Origin: JACVRW01 sp963821275
GTDB lineage: Bacteria; Actinomycetota; Thermoleophilia; Solirubrobacterales; Thermoleophilaceae
Direction of reading: 5' to 3'
NCBI GenBank assembly: GCA_963821275.1
Contig: CAWGDF010000013.1
Location: 186,001-250,000, forward strand
DNA: 64,000 nucleotides
In this document: piece by piece, positions 44,464 to 52,708 of the stretch
Numbering within the stretch: the stretch's first letter is position 1
Layout of the letters: every line of letters starts with the position of its first letter
The notes under the pieces: generated by a model
Told to the model about the DNA's origin: nothing
Database searches by the model: none
Seen by the model: only the letters and a program-made list of their open reading frames with translations
Translations under genes and position numbers: made by a program

Positions 44464-45594
44464 TCAGGCCCCGAGCAATGCGGCGACGAGGGCGAGCGCC
44501 ACCTCGGCCCGAGTCTGCAGCGAGGCCGCGCTGACCCACTCCTCGGGCGTGTGCGCGCCCCCGCCCCGCGGGCCCAGCCCGTCGACCGTGAGCGGAAGCG
44601 CGGCGGCCAGGTGGCTGGCGTCGCTCGCCCCGCCACGCTCGGCGGCCACAAGTGGCCGTCCCAGCCGCTCGCCGGCCTCCGCCAGCAGGCCCGCCACCGC
44701 CGCCCGCGAGTCCATGCCCGGCCAGGCCCGCACCAGGCGCGCCTGCAGGATGACCCCCTCCAGCTTTTCGGGAACCGCTTGCAGCACGGGATCGAAGGCC
44801 TCGAGCCGGTCGGCGCGCAGGTCGCACACGAGCTCGCCCGCCGGCGGCACGACGTTGAACACTTCGCCCGCCCGGAGGACGGTGGGCACCGCGGTCAGGC
44901 GGTCGGGCCCCTCGGGCGCGCTGCGGTCCGCAATCCGGCGCGCCACGTCGGCGAGCGCCAGCAGCGCGCTGCGGCCGCGCTCCGGCGCCGAGCCGGAGTG
45001 GGACGCACGGCCGTGGGCGTGAACCCGCAGCGTCGCCGCCGCCTTGCGACGCACCACCAGCGCCTCGTGTCCCTCCGGGGTGCGCTCCCCGGCCTCGAAG
45101 CAGAGGCAGGCGTCGAAGTCGACGAAGCGGCCGATGTGCGCGAACGGCTCCGTGCGCCACTCCTCGTCGGTCACGAGCAGCACGGCCACCTCGGCGTACA
45201 ACTCGGGCCGGGCGGCCAGCTCCCGCGCCACTCCCAGCGCGAGCGCCACACCGCCCTTCATGTCGACCGCCCCGGAGCCGGTCAGCCGGTCGCCGTCGCG
45301 CTCGAGCGGCCGGTGGGCCACGTGGGCCACCACGGTGTCCAGGTGGCCGAGCAGCAGCACGCGCAGCGTCCCGCTCCCCCGCAGCCGGCCGCACAGGTCG
45401 GCGGCGTGGTTTGGCGTGGAGCACTCGAGCCGCTCGATCTCGGCCTCCGGCGGGAGGAAGGCTGCCGCCAGGGCCGCGCACTCCTCCGCACCCTCGACGT
45501 CCCCCGAGGGCGAGGAGACGCCCACCAGCGCCTCCAGCTCCCGCTCGGCGGTCAGCGCGACCCGCGGGGCGGTGGCCTGTGCCCAGGCGTCCAT
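44464..45594 (-). CDS. M20-family metallopeptidase (ArgE/DapE/carboxypeptidase-like)
   Basis: Zinc amidohydrolase of 376 residues. Metal-binding blocks are LLLGHLDTV (His and general Asp), LTGSGAVDMKGGVALAL (bridging Asp) and VTDEEWRTEP (catalytic Glu and Glu ligand). The dimerisation lid follows (HAHGRASHSGSAP). The closest subgroup appears to be glutamate carboxypeptidase or peptidase T-like enzymes. Its place in the operon, between a GNAT acetyltransferase and the gcv genes, does not fix a substrate. ATG at 45594 overlaps the acetyltransferase stop. Confidence 0.85.
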   Translation of the reverse strand: MDAWAQATAPRVALTAERELEALVGVSSPSGDVEGAEECAALAAAFLPPEAEIERLECSTPNHAADLCGRLRGSGTLRVLLLGHLDTVVAHVAHRPLERDGDRLTGSGAVDMKGGVALALGVARELAARPELYAEVAVLLVTDEEWRTEPFAHIGRFVDFDACLCFEAGERTPEGHEALVVRRKAAATLRVHAHGRASHSGSAPERGRSALLALADVARRIADRSAPEGPDRLTAVPTVLRAGEVFNVVPPAGELVCDLRADRLEAFDPVLQAVPEKLEGVILQARLVRAWPGMDSRAAVAGLLAEAGERLGRPLVAAERGGASDASHLAAALPLTVDGLGPRGGGAHTPEEWVSAASLQTRAEVALALVAALLGA

Positions 45595-46028
45595 CAGAGC
45601 GGGCGCGCGAAGTGGTAGCTCGTGATGCGCAGCCCGCTGTTGAAGTAGAGGCGGTGCGCGTCCTCGCGCTCGGGGCCGACGCCGGAGTCGAGGTGGAGCT
45701 CGCCGCAGCCCAGGCGGCGGGCCTCCTCGGCGCACCAGTCGAGCAGGGCCCGCCCGTGGCCCCGGCGCCGTCCCTCGGGCAGGGTCGAGAGATCGTCGAC
45801 GTAGAGGCAGTCGCCCCACGCCAAGTTGTGGAGTACCCGGAAGCCGGCCACCGCCACGCAGCTCCCGTCCTGGCCGAAGACCCCGACAAGCCGGTAGCCC
45901 TGGGGCCGCTGCTCCGCGTCGACCCGGCGCACGAACGCGGCCTCGTCGGTGTAGTGGGCGCGCAGGGCACGCATCGCCCCGAAGGCGAGTCCCGTGTGCG
46001 GCGGGAGGATCTCCCGGACTTCGGTCAA
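45594..46028 (-). CDS. GNAT-family N-acetyltransferase
   Basis: Acetyl-CoA-dependent acyltransferase of 144 residues. The acetyl-CoA binding motif A is LYVDDLSTLPEGRRRGHGRALLDWC, with RRRGHGRAL as the pyrophosphate loop; LHLDSGVGPEREDAHRLYFNSGL is motif B. Substrate unknown. Coupled to the M20 peptidase by a 4-nt overlap, it may acetylate a substrate that the peptidase then deacylates, which is only a suggestion. It lies 40 nt downstream of ftsZ. Confidence 0.85.
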   Translation of the reverse strand: MTEVREILPPHTGLAFGAMRALRAHYTDEAAFVRRVDAEQRPQGYRLVGVFGQDGSCVAVAGFRVLHNLAWGDCLYVDDLSTLPEGRRRGHGRALLDWCAEEARRLGCGELHLDSGVGPEREDAHRLYFNSGLRITSYHFARPL

Positions 46029-46068
46029 GCCGCAAGCACGTGGCTCGGCCGCGTGCGCGCGCGGTGTC

Positions 46069-47157
46069 TCAATCCCGCAGGAAGGACGGGACGTCGATCT
46101 CGTCCTCGGAGATCTCGAGCGACTTGCGCTGGCGATCGTCCATGGACACGTCGCGCCGTCGCGGTTCGCGCCGGCGGCCCGTCGAGTCCTCGGCGAACAG
46201 CGGGGTGCGGCTGGGACGCTCGAAGCCGGTGGCGATCACCGTCACGCGGACGCCGTCGCCGAGCCCGTCGTCGACCACCGCCCCGAAGATGATGTTGGAG
46301 TTCTGGTCGGCGGCGGCCTGGATGATCTCGGCCGCCTCGTTGACCTCGAACAGGCCCAGATCGCTGCCGCCCGTGATGTTGAGCAGGATCCCGGTGGCCC
46401 CCTCGACCGACTGCTCCAGCAGCGGGCTCGAGATCGCGTTCTTGGCCGCCTCGGCGGCCCGGTTCTCGCCCGAGGCCTCGCCGATGCCCATGAGCGCCGA
46501 GCCGGCCTCGTGCATGATCGTGCGGACGTCCGCGAAGTCCAGGTTGATCAGCCCGGGCGTGGTGATCAGGTCCGTGATGCCCTGTACGCCCTGGCCCAGC
46601 ACGGCGTCGGCCTCGCGGAAGGCGTCGAGGATGCTCGTGCGGCGCTCCACGACCGCGAGCAGCTTCTCGTTGGGTATCACGATCATCGTGTCCACCTGCT
46701 CGCGCAGACGGTCGATCCCGTCCACGGCCTGCCGCATGCGCTGGGTGCCCTCGAAGTCGAACGGCTTGGTCACGACGCCGACGGTGAGCGCGCCGACCTC
46801 CTGCTTGGACACCTCGGCCATCACCGGCGCGGCCCCGGTCCCGGTGCCGCCGCCCTCCCCCGCTGTCACGAAGACCATGTCGGCGCCCTTGAGCGCCTCC
46901 TTGATCTCGTCGCGGCTCTCGTTGGCCGCGCCGTAGCCCACGTCGGGATCGGCCCCGGCCCCGAGGCCGCGCGTCAGCTGGTCGCCGATCTGGAGCTTGA
47001 TGTCGGCGTCGCACATCTGGAGCGCCTGGGCGTCCGTGTTGACGGCGATGAACTCGACCCCCTTGAGGCCCGCGTCCACCATCCGGTTGACGGCGTTTGT
47101 TCCGCCGCCGCCGATTCCGACGACCTTGATGACGGCCAGATAGCTGCCCGTATCCAT
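46069..47157 (-). CDS. ftsZ: Cell division protein FtsZ
   Basis: Tubulin-like GTPase forming the division ring. The 362-residue protein has KVVGIGGGGTNAVNRM at the N-terminus and the GTP-binding tubulin signature GGGTGTG at 102-108. The T7-loop NLDFADVRTIM activates GTP hydrolysis. The tail is short, ending DVPSFLRD, the conserved C-terminal peptide that binds FtsA-like, SepF or ZapA-type partners. A GGAGAAGGAA ribosome binding site lies before ATG. It has its own promoter in the gap after ftsQ, so it is probably expressed independently of the rest of the cluster. Confidence 0.97.
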   Translation of the reverse strand: MDTGSYLAVIKVVGIGGGGTNAVNRMVDAGLKGVEFIAVNTDAQALQMCDADIKLQIGDQLTRGLGAGADPDVGYGAANESRDEIKEALKGADMVFVTAGEGGGTGTGAAPVMAEVSKQEVGALTVGVVTKPFDFEGTQRMRQAVDGIDRLREQVDTMIVIPNEKLLAVVERRTSILDAFREADAVLGQGVQGITDLITTPGLINLDFADVRTIMHEAGSALMGIGEASGENRAAEAAKNAISSPLLEQSVEGATGILLNITGGSDLGLFEVNEAAEIIQAAADQNSNIIFGAVVDDGLGDGVRVTVIATGFERPSRTPLFAEDSTGRRREPRRRDVSMDDRQRKSLEISEDEIDVPSFLRD

Positions 47158-47230
47158 TGACGTGTTCCTTCTCCTACGCTCCGAAAGCTCAAGCGATCAT
47201 CGAGGGTTCCGAGATCGCCATGCAGGCGGG

Positions 47231-47260
47231 ACTGTAGAGCGCAATCCGCGAGCATGTCAA
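47231..47260 (-). promoter_or_regulatory. Sigma-A type promoter upstream of ftsZ
   Basis: On the minus strand, TTGACA (47255-47260) and TACAGT (47231-47236) are separated by 18 nt, close to the consensus for housekeeping sigma factor promoters. They lie about 75 nt upstream of the ftsZ ATG, in the otherwise gene-free 47158-47326 gap. The same gap contains a CGACAAG/CTTGTCG dyad nearer ftsQ, possibly a weak terminator. Confidence 0.6.
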
Positions 47261-47326
47261 TTGCCCTTGCAACGAAACCTGCACGACAAGGCTCGACTTT
47301 AGGTCTAGACTTGTCGGAAAGCTCTA

Positions 47327-48157
47327 CTACGGGTTGAGGGTTGTGCCAGGCGCGGCAGGCGCGACCGGCGGTGCCGTCTCGGCCGTCAGCCCCCCGGCCG
47401 CGGGGCGCCCTGGGATGCGGACGTCGACGTAGGCGGCTCCCTCCGCCTCGGGGTCGGCGAGAACCCGCGCGGCGGCGGTCCACTTGGCCCGGCGGCGCGA
47501 GTCGTCGCCGAAGATCAGCTCGGGACCGTCGCGCAGCTCCGCCACGAGGCCATCCTCCCCGCCAGTGGCCACCTCCTCGATCCGGCGCCGCAGGACGGCG
47601 GGCGCCGCGCCAGCCACGCGCGCGGCGGAGAGCGCCGCCGCGTCCCCGAGCCGCTCGCCCCGCAGGCCGCCTTCGACGTCGATGGTCGGCAGCCGGCCCT
47701 CGGCCGGAAGGCCGCGCAGCAGTGTGCCGTCGGCGGCCACGGGCACTCGCCCCCCGTCGGTCTGCGCCATCGCGGCCGGATGGTGCTCCAGCACCCGGAT
47801 GCGCAACTCGTGCGGGAAACGGGTCTCCACCTTGAGCCCGCTCACCACCGGGAAGGCGGCCACCGCCCGTTCGAGGCGATCCTGGTCCACATGCAGCGTG
47901 GTCATGGTGCTGGCCGTGGACTCGAGCGCGCTGCGCAGGCGCGAGGCCTCATCGGTGGTCAGCCCGGTGACCGACACGCGCTCGACGGCCACGAGGTCCG
48001 AGTCACGCAGCCAGAAGCGGTAGGCGGCGCCGAGCACGAGCGCGAGCGCTCCCAGCACCAGGAGCGCGAGCCGCAGCCGGGGCGACAGGCGCGGCAGCCG
48101 GAGCTGCCGTCCCAGCCGCAACCGGCGCAGGGCGACACCTGCGCCGCCCGCCCTCAC
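47327..48157 (-). CDS. ftsQ: Cell division protein FtsQ (DivIB)
   Basis: Bitopic divisome protein that links early and late division proteins. GTG at 48157 overlaps the murB stop and gives 276 residues. A short basic cytoplasmic N-terminus precedes a hydrophobic helix (LALLVLGALALVLGAAYRF). The POTRA domain follows with VERVSVTGLTTDEASRLRSAL. The extracytoplasmic beta domain contains VETRFPHELRIRVLEHHP. A short Pro/Ala-rich tail ends at LNP. It is the last mur/fts gene before ftsZ. Confidence 0.92.
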   Translation of the reverse strand: MRAGGAGVALRRLRLGRQLRLPRLSPRLRLALLVLGALALVLGAAYRFWLRDSDLVAVERVSVTGLTTDEASRLRSALESTASTMTTLHVDQDRLERAVAAFPVVSGLKVETRFPHELRIRVLEHHPAAMAQTDGGRVPVAADGTLLRGLPAEGRLPTIDVEGGLRGERLGDAAALSAARVAGAAPAVLRRRIEEVATGGEDGLVAELRDGPELIFGDDSRRRAKWTAAARVLADPEAEGAAYVDVRIPGRPAAGGLTAETAPPVAPAAPGTTLNP

Positions 48158-49066
48158 GAGCCCAGCTCCGCCGCCTCGACCTCGCCCAGGAACTGCACCT
48201 CGGGCTCCAGCTCGACTCCCAGCCGCTCGCGCACGCGCGCGGCGGCCGGCTGCCATGAGCGCCACGACGTCGGCGGTGGTGGCGTCGCCCATGTTCTCCA
48301 CGAAGTTGGCGTGCTTCTCCGAGAAGCGGGCGCCGCCCACCGTCAGCCCGCGGCAGCCCGCCTGGTCGAGGAGCACGCCGGCGCTGCGCCCTTCTGCGCG
48401 CGGGTCGTCGGGGTTCTTGAAGGTCGAGCCGAAGGTCTTGATGCCGGAGGGCTGAGCGGCCTTGCGTGTGGCGCGCATCTCGGCCAGCGTCGCCTTCACG
48501 GTCTCCGGCGGCGCCGGGCTCAGGGCGAACGAGGCGTGGGCCACGATCTCGGTCGGGGCGAGGTTGGAGCGCCGGTAGCTGAAGCCGAGCTCGGCCGGGG
48601 CGCGGCGCTCGCTGCCCTCCGGCGAGCAGATCCCCACCCACTCGAGCACGCGCCCGAGCTCGCCCCCGTAGGCGTTCGCGTTCATCCGCACGGCGCCGCC
48701 CACCGTCCCGGGGATGTTCACGCCGAACTCCAGGCCGCTGAGGCCGGCGCGCGCGGCGCGCGCCGCCGCCTGCGGCAGGCGGGCCCCGCCGCCACAGAGC
48801 AGCCGCTCTCCTTCCTGCTCGATCGCCGCGAGCGAGCCGTCCAGCTTCAACACGAGTCCTCGGAATCCCGCATCCGCTACCAGCAGGTTCGATCCGGAGC
48901 CGACCACTCCTACCTCGATTCCGCCTTCCTTGGCCCAGGCCAGCAGCGCAGCCAAGGCCGCGACGGAGTCGGGCCGGGCGAAGAAGTCGGCCGGTCCTCC
49001 CGTGCGGACGGTGGTCAGACGCGCGAGCGGATAGTCCGCCTGCACTCCGTCGGGCGGGCCGCTCAC
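48154..49066 (-). CDS. murB: UDP-N-acetylenolpyruvoylglucosamine reductase (one frameshift)
   Basis: Reduces UDP-GlcNAc-enolpyruvate to UDP-N-acetylmuramate. GTG at 49066 overlaps the murC stop (GTGA). FAD-binding and active-site blocks include TTVRTGGPADFFARP, VGVVGSGSNLLV, GLEFGVNIPGTVGGAVRMNANAYG and FKNPDDP, and the catalytic C-terminal FSEKHANFVENMGDATTADV. An extra base near 48245-48250 shifts the frame after ALMAA. The correct frame restores ARVRERLGVELEPEVQFLGEVE with TGA at 48154-48156. Span is 3n+1 nt as one insertion predicts. Frame correction leaves it intact. Confidence 0.93.
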
Positions 49067-50406
49067 GGGCCCTCCTCGGTGAGCGCACGAGCCACCCGAT
49101 CCACGTCTCCCGCCCCGAGGGTCACGAGCATGTCTCCCTCGCCCAGCTCCGCCGCGAGCATCCGCGTGGCGTCCTCGCCTCGCGGCAGCCACCACACCGG
49201 CCGGCCCTGGGCGGCGTCGGCCGCGGCGGCGGCCACCACCAGCCCGCTCACCCCGGGGTGGTCCTCGGCCTTCTCGCGGGCGGGATAGACGTCGAGCACG
49301 ACCACGAGGTCGGCCACTGCGAGCGCGCTGCCGAACTCGCGGGCCAGCAAGCGGGTGCGCGAGTAGAGGTGGGGCTGAAAGCAGGCCACCAGCCGGTCCG
49401 GGTTCAGCGTGCGGGCGGCCTCCAGCGTGGCGCGCACCTCGGTCGGGTGATGGGCGTAGTCGTCATAGACCCGCGCGCCCGAGGTGGTGAGCCCGTGGTC
49501 CTCGAAGCGGCGTCCGGCACCCGTGAAGCCGGCCAGGGCAGGGGCGGCCTCGGCGGGCTCGAGCCCGGCCGGGCGGCAGGCGGCGAGGGCGGCGAGGGCA
49601 TTGAGCACGTTGTGGCGCCCGGGCAAGCGCAGCTCCACCGGCGTGCCCTCGACCACGAAACGGGACCCCCCGGGGTGCAGCTCGAGCCGCTCGGCCCTGA
49701 GGGCCCCCTCCTCCAGCCCGAAGGTCACCGCACCGTCCGTGCAGGGAAGCTCGAGGTCCGCGCCCAGCACGCGCACGGACGCCGGCGCGAGGAAGTCGCA
49801 GAACGCCTCGCCCAGGTCGGACAGGCTGCGGTAGGTCGCATGGTGATCGAGCTCCATGTTGGTGACCACGGCCACGTCCCGATGCAGCTTGAGGAAGGAG
49901 CGGTCGGACTCGTCGGCCTCGATCACCGCCCACTCCCCCGAGCCCCAGCCGGCGTTGGTGCCCGCCGCGCGCAGCTCGCCGCCGATCAGGAAGGCGGGGG
50001 AGCGCCCGGCCTCGCGCAGCGCGTGGGCGGCCATCGAGGCGGTGGTTGTCTTGCCGTGGGTGCCGCTCACGGCAATGGTGCGCTTCATGGCCGACAGCTC
50101 GCCCAGCAGGTCGCCGCGGTGCATGACCCGGGCCCCCGCCGCCCGGGCGGCGGAGAGCTCCGGGTTGTCCTCGGCGATGGCCGTCGAGACCACCACCTCG
50201 GCGCCCGCCGGGACGTTCGCCGCATCATGCCCCATCAGCGGCTCGATTCCCGCCGCCCGCAGCCGGGCGCAGAAGGGCGAATCCGCCCGATCCGAGCCCG
50301 ACACGGTGGCACCCAACTCGTGGGTCACCAGCGCGAGGCCGCTCATCCCGGCCCCGCCGATCCCGATGAAGTGCAGGCTGCGTCCCGCAAAGGGCGCGTC
50401 GACCAT
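49063..50406 (-). CDS. murC: UDP-N-acetylmuramate-L-alanine ligase
   Basis: Adds L-alanine to UDP-MurNAc, the first Mur ligase step. The 447-residue protein has the Rossmann-like start HFIGIGGAGMSGLALV, the ATP-binding VSGTHGKTTTASM near residue 107, ELDHHATYRSLSDL and the C-terminal FQPHLYSRTR. Mur ligase domains M, C and N are all in order. GTG overlaps murB and the start ATG at 50406 lies 12 nt after murG. Confidence 0.96.
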   Translation of the reverse strand: MVDAPFAGRSLHFIGIGGAGMSGLALVTHELGATVSGSDRADSPFCARLRAAGIEPLMGHDAANVPAGAEVVVSTAIAEDNPELSAARAAGARVMHRGDLLGELSAMKRTIAVSGTHGKTTTASMAAHALREAGRSPAFLIGGELRAAGTNAGWGSGEWAVIEADESDRSFLKLHRDVAVVTNMELDHHATYRSLSDLGEAFCDFLAPASVRVLGADLELPCTDGAVTFGLEEGALRAERLELHPGGSRFVVEGTPVELRLPGRHNVLNALAALAACRPAGLEPAEAAPALAGFTGAGRRFEDHGLTTSGARVYDDYAHHPTEVRATLEAARTLNPDRLVACFQPHLYSRTRLLAREFGSALAVADLVVVLDVYPAREKAEDHPGVSGLVVAAAAADAAQGRPVWWLPRGEDATRMLAAELGEGDMLVTLGAGDVDRVARALTEEGP

Positions 50407-50418
50407 CGCGCTTTGACC

Positions 50419-51522
50419 TTAGTGCCGGCTTCGGAAGCTGCGGGGCCTCGTCGCGAGCGCCAGCAGCTCCTCGGCGATGCGCGCCGCCGCCCCCGGCCGC
50501 GCGACGGCGCGGGCGGCCTCCGCCATCGCCTCGAGCCGTCCCGGATCCGCCAGCAGCTCCTCCACCTCCCGCGCCAGCCGCTCGCCGTCGAGCTCGGCGT
50601 CAGGAATCACCAGCGCCGCCCCCACTCTCTCCATGTAGCGCGCGTTGGCCGTCTGGTGGTCCGCGGTGGCCGCCGGATAGGGCACCAGGATCGCCGGAAG
50701 CCCGGCCGCGGCCACCTCCAGCACCGAGCCGCCGGCCCGGGCTACGGTCAGATCGGCCGCCGCCAGGGCGTCCGCGAAGGGCTGGACGTAGGGGAAGAGG
50801 CGGTAGTGCTCGGGCGAGCCGAGCTCGTCCAGGCGGCGCCGCAGCTCGTCGTGGTCGCGGCGTCCGGAGGCGTGCAGGACGGCGAAGGGCGCGTCGGCGC
50901 CGAAGGCGTCGACGGCGGCATGGTTGAGGCGCCGGGCGCCGAGGGAGCCGCCGAAGATCAGGACACAGCGGCTGTCCGCCGGGATGCCGAAGCGCTCACG
51001 GGCGGCGCGGCGGTCGGCTTGGCCGGTGCCCGCCGGCACGGGCCGGCCGGCCACCACGTAGCGCGGGCCCGTGTGTCCCTCGATCGGAAAGGCCAGGAAC
51101 ACGCGCTGGGCCAGGGGCGCCAGCAGGCGGTTGGAGATCCCGAGGTGGCTGTCGGCCTCGCTCAGGACCAGCGGCAGGCCGAGGGTGCGAGCGGCCAGCC
51201 CCACCGGCCCGGCCACGTAGCCGCCGGCGCCCAGCACGGCGTTCGCGCCCACCTCGCGCAGGATCTGGCGCGCCCTGCCGGTGGCTCGCACGGCCAGCCA
51301 TAGCGCCTGAGCCGCCCGGACCGGGTTGCGGCGGTCGAGGCCCGCCACCCGCAGCCGATGCAGGGCGAAGCCCTCGCCGGGGACCAGCTCCACCTCGGCC
51401 CGCTCGCCGCCGATGAACTCCACCCGGGCTCCGCGGCGGCGCAGTTCCTCAGCGACCGCGAGCGCCGGCACGACGTGCCCCGCCGTGCCCCCGGCCGCTA
51501 TCGCGATCGTCGTCAAGCCCAC
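50419..51522 (-). CDS. murG: Undecaprenyldiphospho-muramoylpentapeptide beta-N-acetylglucosaminyltransferase
   Basis: Converts lipid I to lipid II at the inner face of the membrane. The 367-residue protein opens with IAAGGTAGHVVPALAVAEEL, the family's GGTxGH motif. VLGAGGYVAGPVGLAA and the donor-binding GGSLGARRLNHA follow, with ARAGGSVLEVAAAGLPAILVPYPAATADHQTANA near residue 265. The start is ambiguous between GTG at 51522 and TTG at 51516; either gives about 73 nt overlap with ftsW. Its stop is 12 nt before murC. Confidence 0.95.
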   Translation of the reverse strand: MGLTTIAIAAGGTAGHVVPALAVAEELRRRGARVEFIGGERAEVELVPGEGFALHRLRVAGLDRRNPVRAAQALWLAVRATGRARQILREVGANAVLGAGGYVAGPVGLAARTLGLPLVLSEADSHLGISNRLLAPLAQRVFLAFPIEGHTGPRYVVAGRPVPAGTGQADRRAARERFGIPADSRCVLIFGGSLGARRLNHAAVDAFGADAPFAVLHASGRRDHDELRRRLDELGSPEHYRLFPYVQPFADALAAADLTVARAGGSVLEVAAAGLPAILVPYPAATADHQTANARYMERVGAALVIPDAELDGERLAREVEELLADPGRLEAMAEAARAVARPGAAARIAEELLALATRPRSFRSRH

Positions 51523-52678
51523 CTCCGTCGATTGCGCGCAGGACCGGCTTGCCCCGCCGCTCGGCCTGGCCGCCGCCGGCGGCCACGTTGAGGAGAAGGC
51601 CCATCGCGCCGAGCATCACGACCAGGTTGGTGCTGCCGTAGGAGAGCAGCGGGAGCGGCACGCCGGTGAGCGGGGCCATGCCCAGAACCGCGAACAGGTT
51701 GAGCGTGGCCTGACACAGCAGCAGCGAGGTGAGGCCGGCGGCGAGCAGCTTCGAGTACAGGTCGCGGGCGAGCTTGGCCACCCGCAGGCCGGCGTACGCG
51801 ATCAGCCCGTACAGGGCGACCACGGCCAGGATTCCGAGCAGGCCGAGCTCCTCGCCGATGATGGCCAGGATCATGTCGGTGTGGGCCTCGGGCAGGTAGA
51901 AGATCTTCTGCACGGACTCCCCGAGGCCGACGCCGAAGAACCCGCCCGAGCCCATCGCCGTGAGCGCCTGGACGGCCTGGAAGCCGCTGTCGCCGGCGTC
52001 CGAAAAGGGGTCGAGGAACGAGGTCAGTCGCTCGCGGCGGTAGGGCTCGACGAGCGCCACGAGCAGCGCCAGGCCGGCCAGGGCGCCCCCGATCGTGCCC
52101 AGCAGCCGGGTGGGCGTGCCGGCGGCGATCAGCAGCGCGCCGATCGCGAAGCAGATCACCATCGCTGTCCCCATGTCGGGCTGCTTCAGCAGCAGCAGGC
52201 AGGCCGCGCCGACGACCAGGAGCAGCGGCTTCACCAGACCGCCGAGGGTCTTGGTCGATTGAGGTCGCGCGGCCAGCACTAGGCAGGCGTACAGCACGAG
52301 CGAGACCTTGAGCAGCTCCGAGGGCTGGAACTGCAGCGGCCCCGCACCCAGCCAGCGCGTGGCTCCGTTGGCCGTCACACCGGCGCCGGGGAGCATCACG
52401 GCCACGGTGAGGGCGAACGAAGCCACCAGCAGGATCGGCGTCAGGCCCTTCACGGCAGCCAGGCCGCGCCGCGAGGCGACGTGGAGCAGCACGAGCCCCA
52501 GCAGGCCGAACATGACGTAGCGCTTGAGGTAGAAGGACGGGTCGCCGCTGCCGAGCAGCGACTCGGCCGAGCTGGCCGAGTAGACCATCACCGCCCCGAA
52601 GGCCAGAAGGCAGAGCGTCGCCGTGTAGAGGATCGAGTACTCGACCGGTCGCGGGCGGGCGGCGGTGCGGCGGGCCAT
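51449..52678 (-). CDS. ftsW: SEDS peptidoglycan polymerase FtsW
   Basis: Integral membrane glycosyltransferase that polymerises lipid II at the septum together with FtsI. The 409-residue protein has about ten membrane helices. SEDS family blocks seen are GATRWLGAGPLQFQPSELLK, FSDAGDSGFQAVQALTAMGSGGFFGVGLGESVQK, LPEAHTDMILAIIGEELGLLG and the C-terminal GVPLPLLSYGSTN. The GSTN and PSELLK motifs are the signature ends. The reading frame runs about 73 nt into murG with a polar tail (AIDGGGLDDDRDSG). Murein order supports FtsW over RodA. Confidence 0.94.
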   Translation of the reverse strand: MARRTAARPRPVEYSILYTATLCLLAFGAVMVYSASSAESLLGSGDPSFYLKRYVMFGLLGLVLLHVASRRGLAAVKGLTPILLVASFALTVAVMLPGAGVTANGATRWLGAGPLQFQPSELLKVSLVLYACLVLAARPQSTKTLGGLVKPLLLVVGAACLLLLKQPDMGTAMVICFAIGALLIAAGTPTRLLGTIGGALAGLALLVALVEPYRRERLTSFLDPFSDAGDSGFQAVQALTAMGSGGFFGVGLGESVQKIFYLPEAHTDMILAIIGEELGLLGILAVVALYGLIAYAGLRVAKLARDLYSKLLAAGLTSLLLCQATLNLFAVLGMAPLTGVPLPLLSYGSTNLVVMLGAMGLLLNVAAGGGQAERRGKPVLRAIDGGGLDDDRDSGRGHGGARRAGARGR

Positions 52679-52708
52679 CCGGACGCTCTTCGACGCCGTG
52701 GCTGAAAG

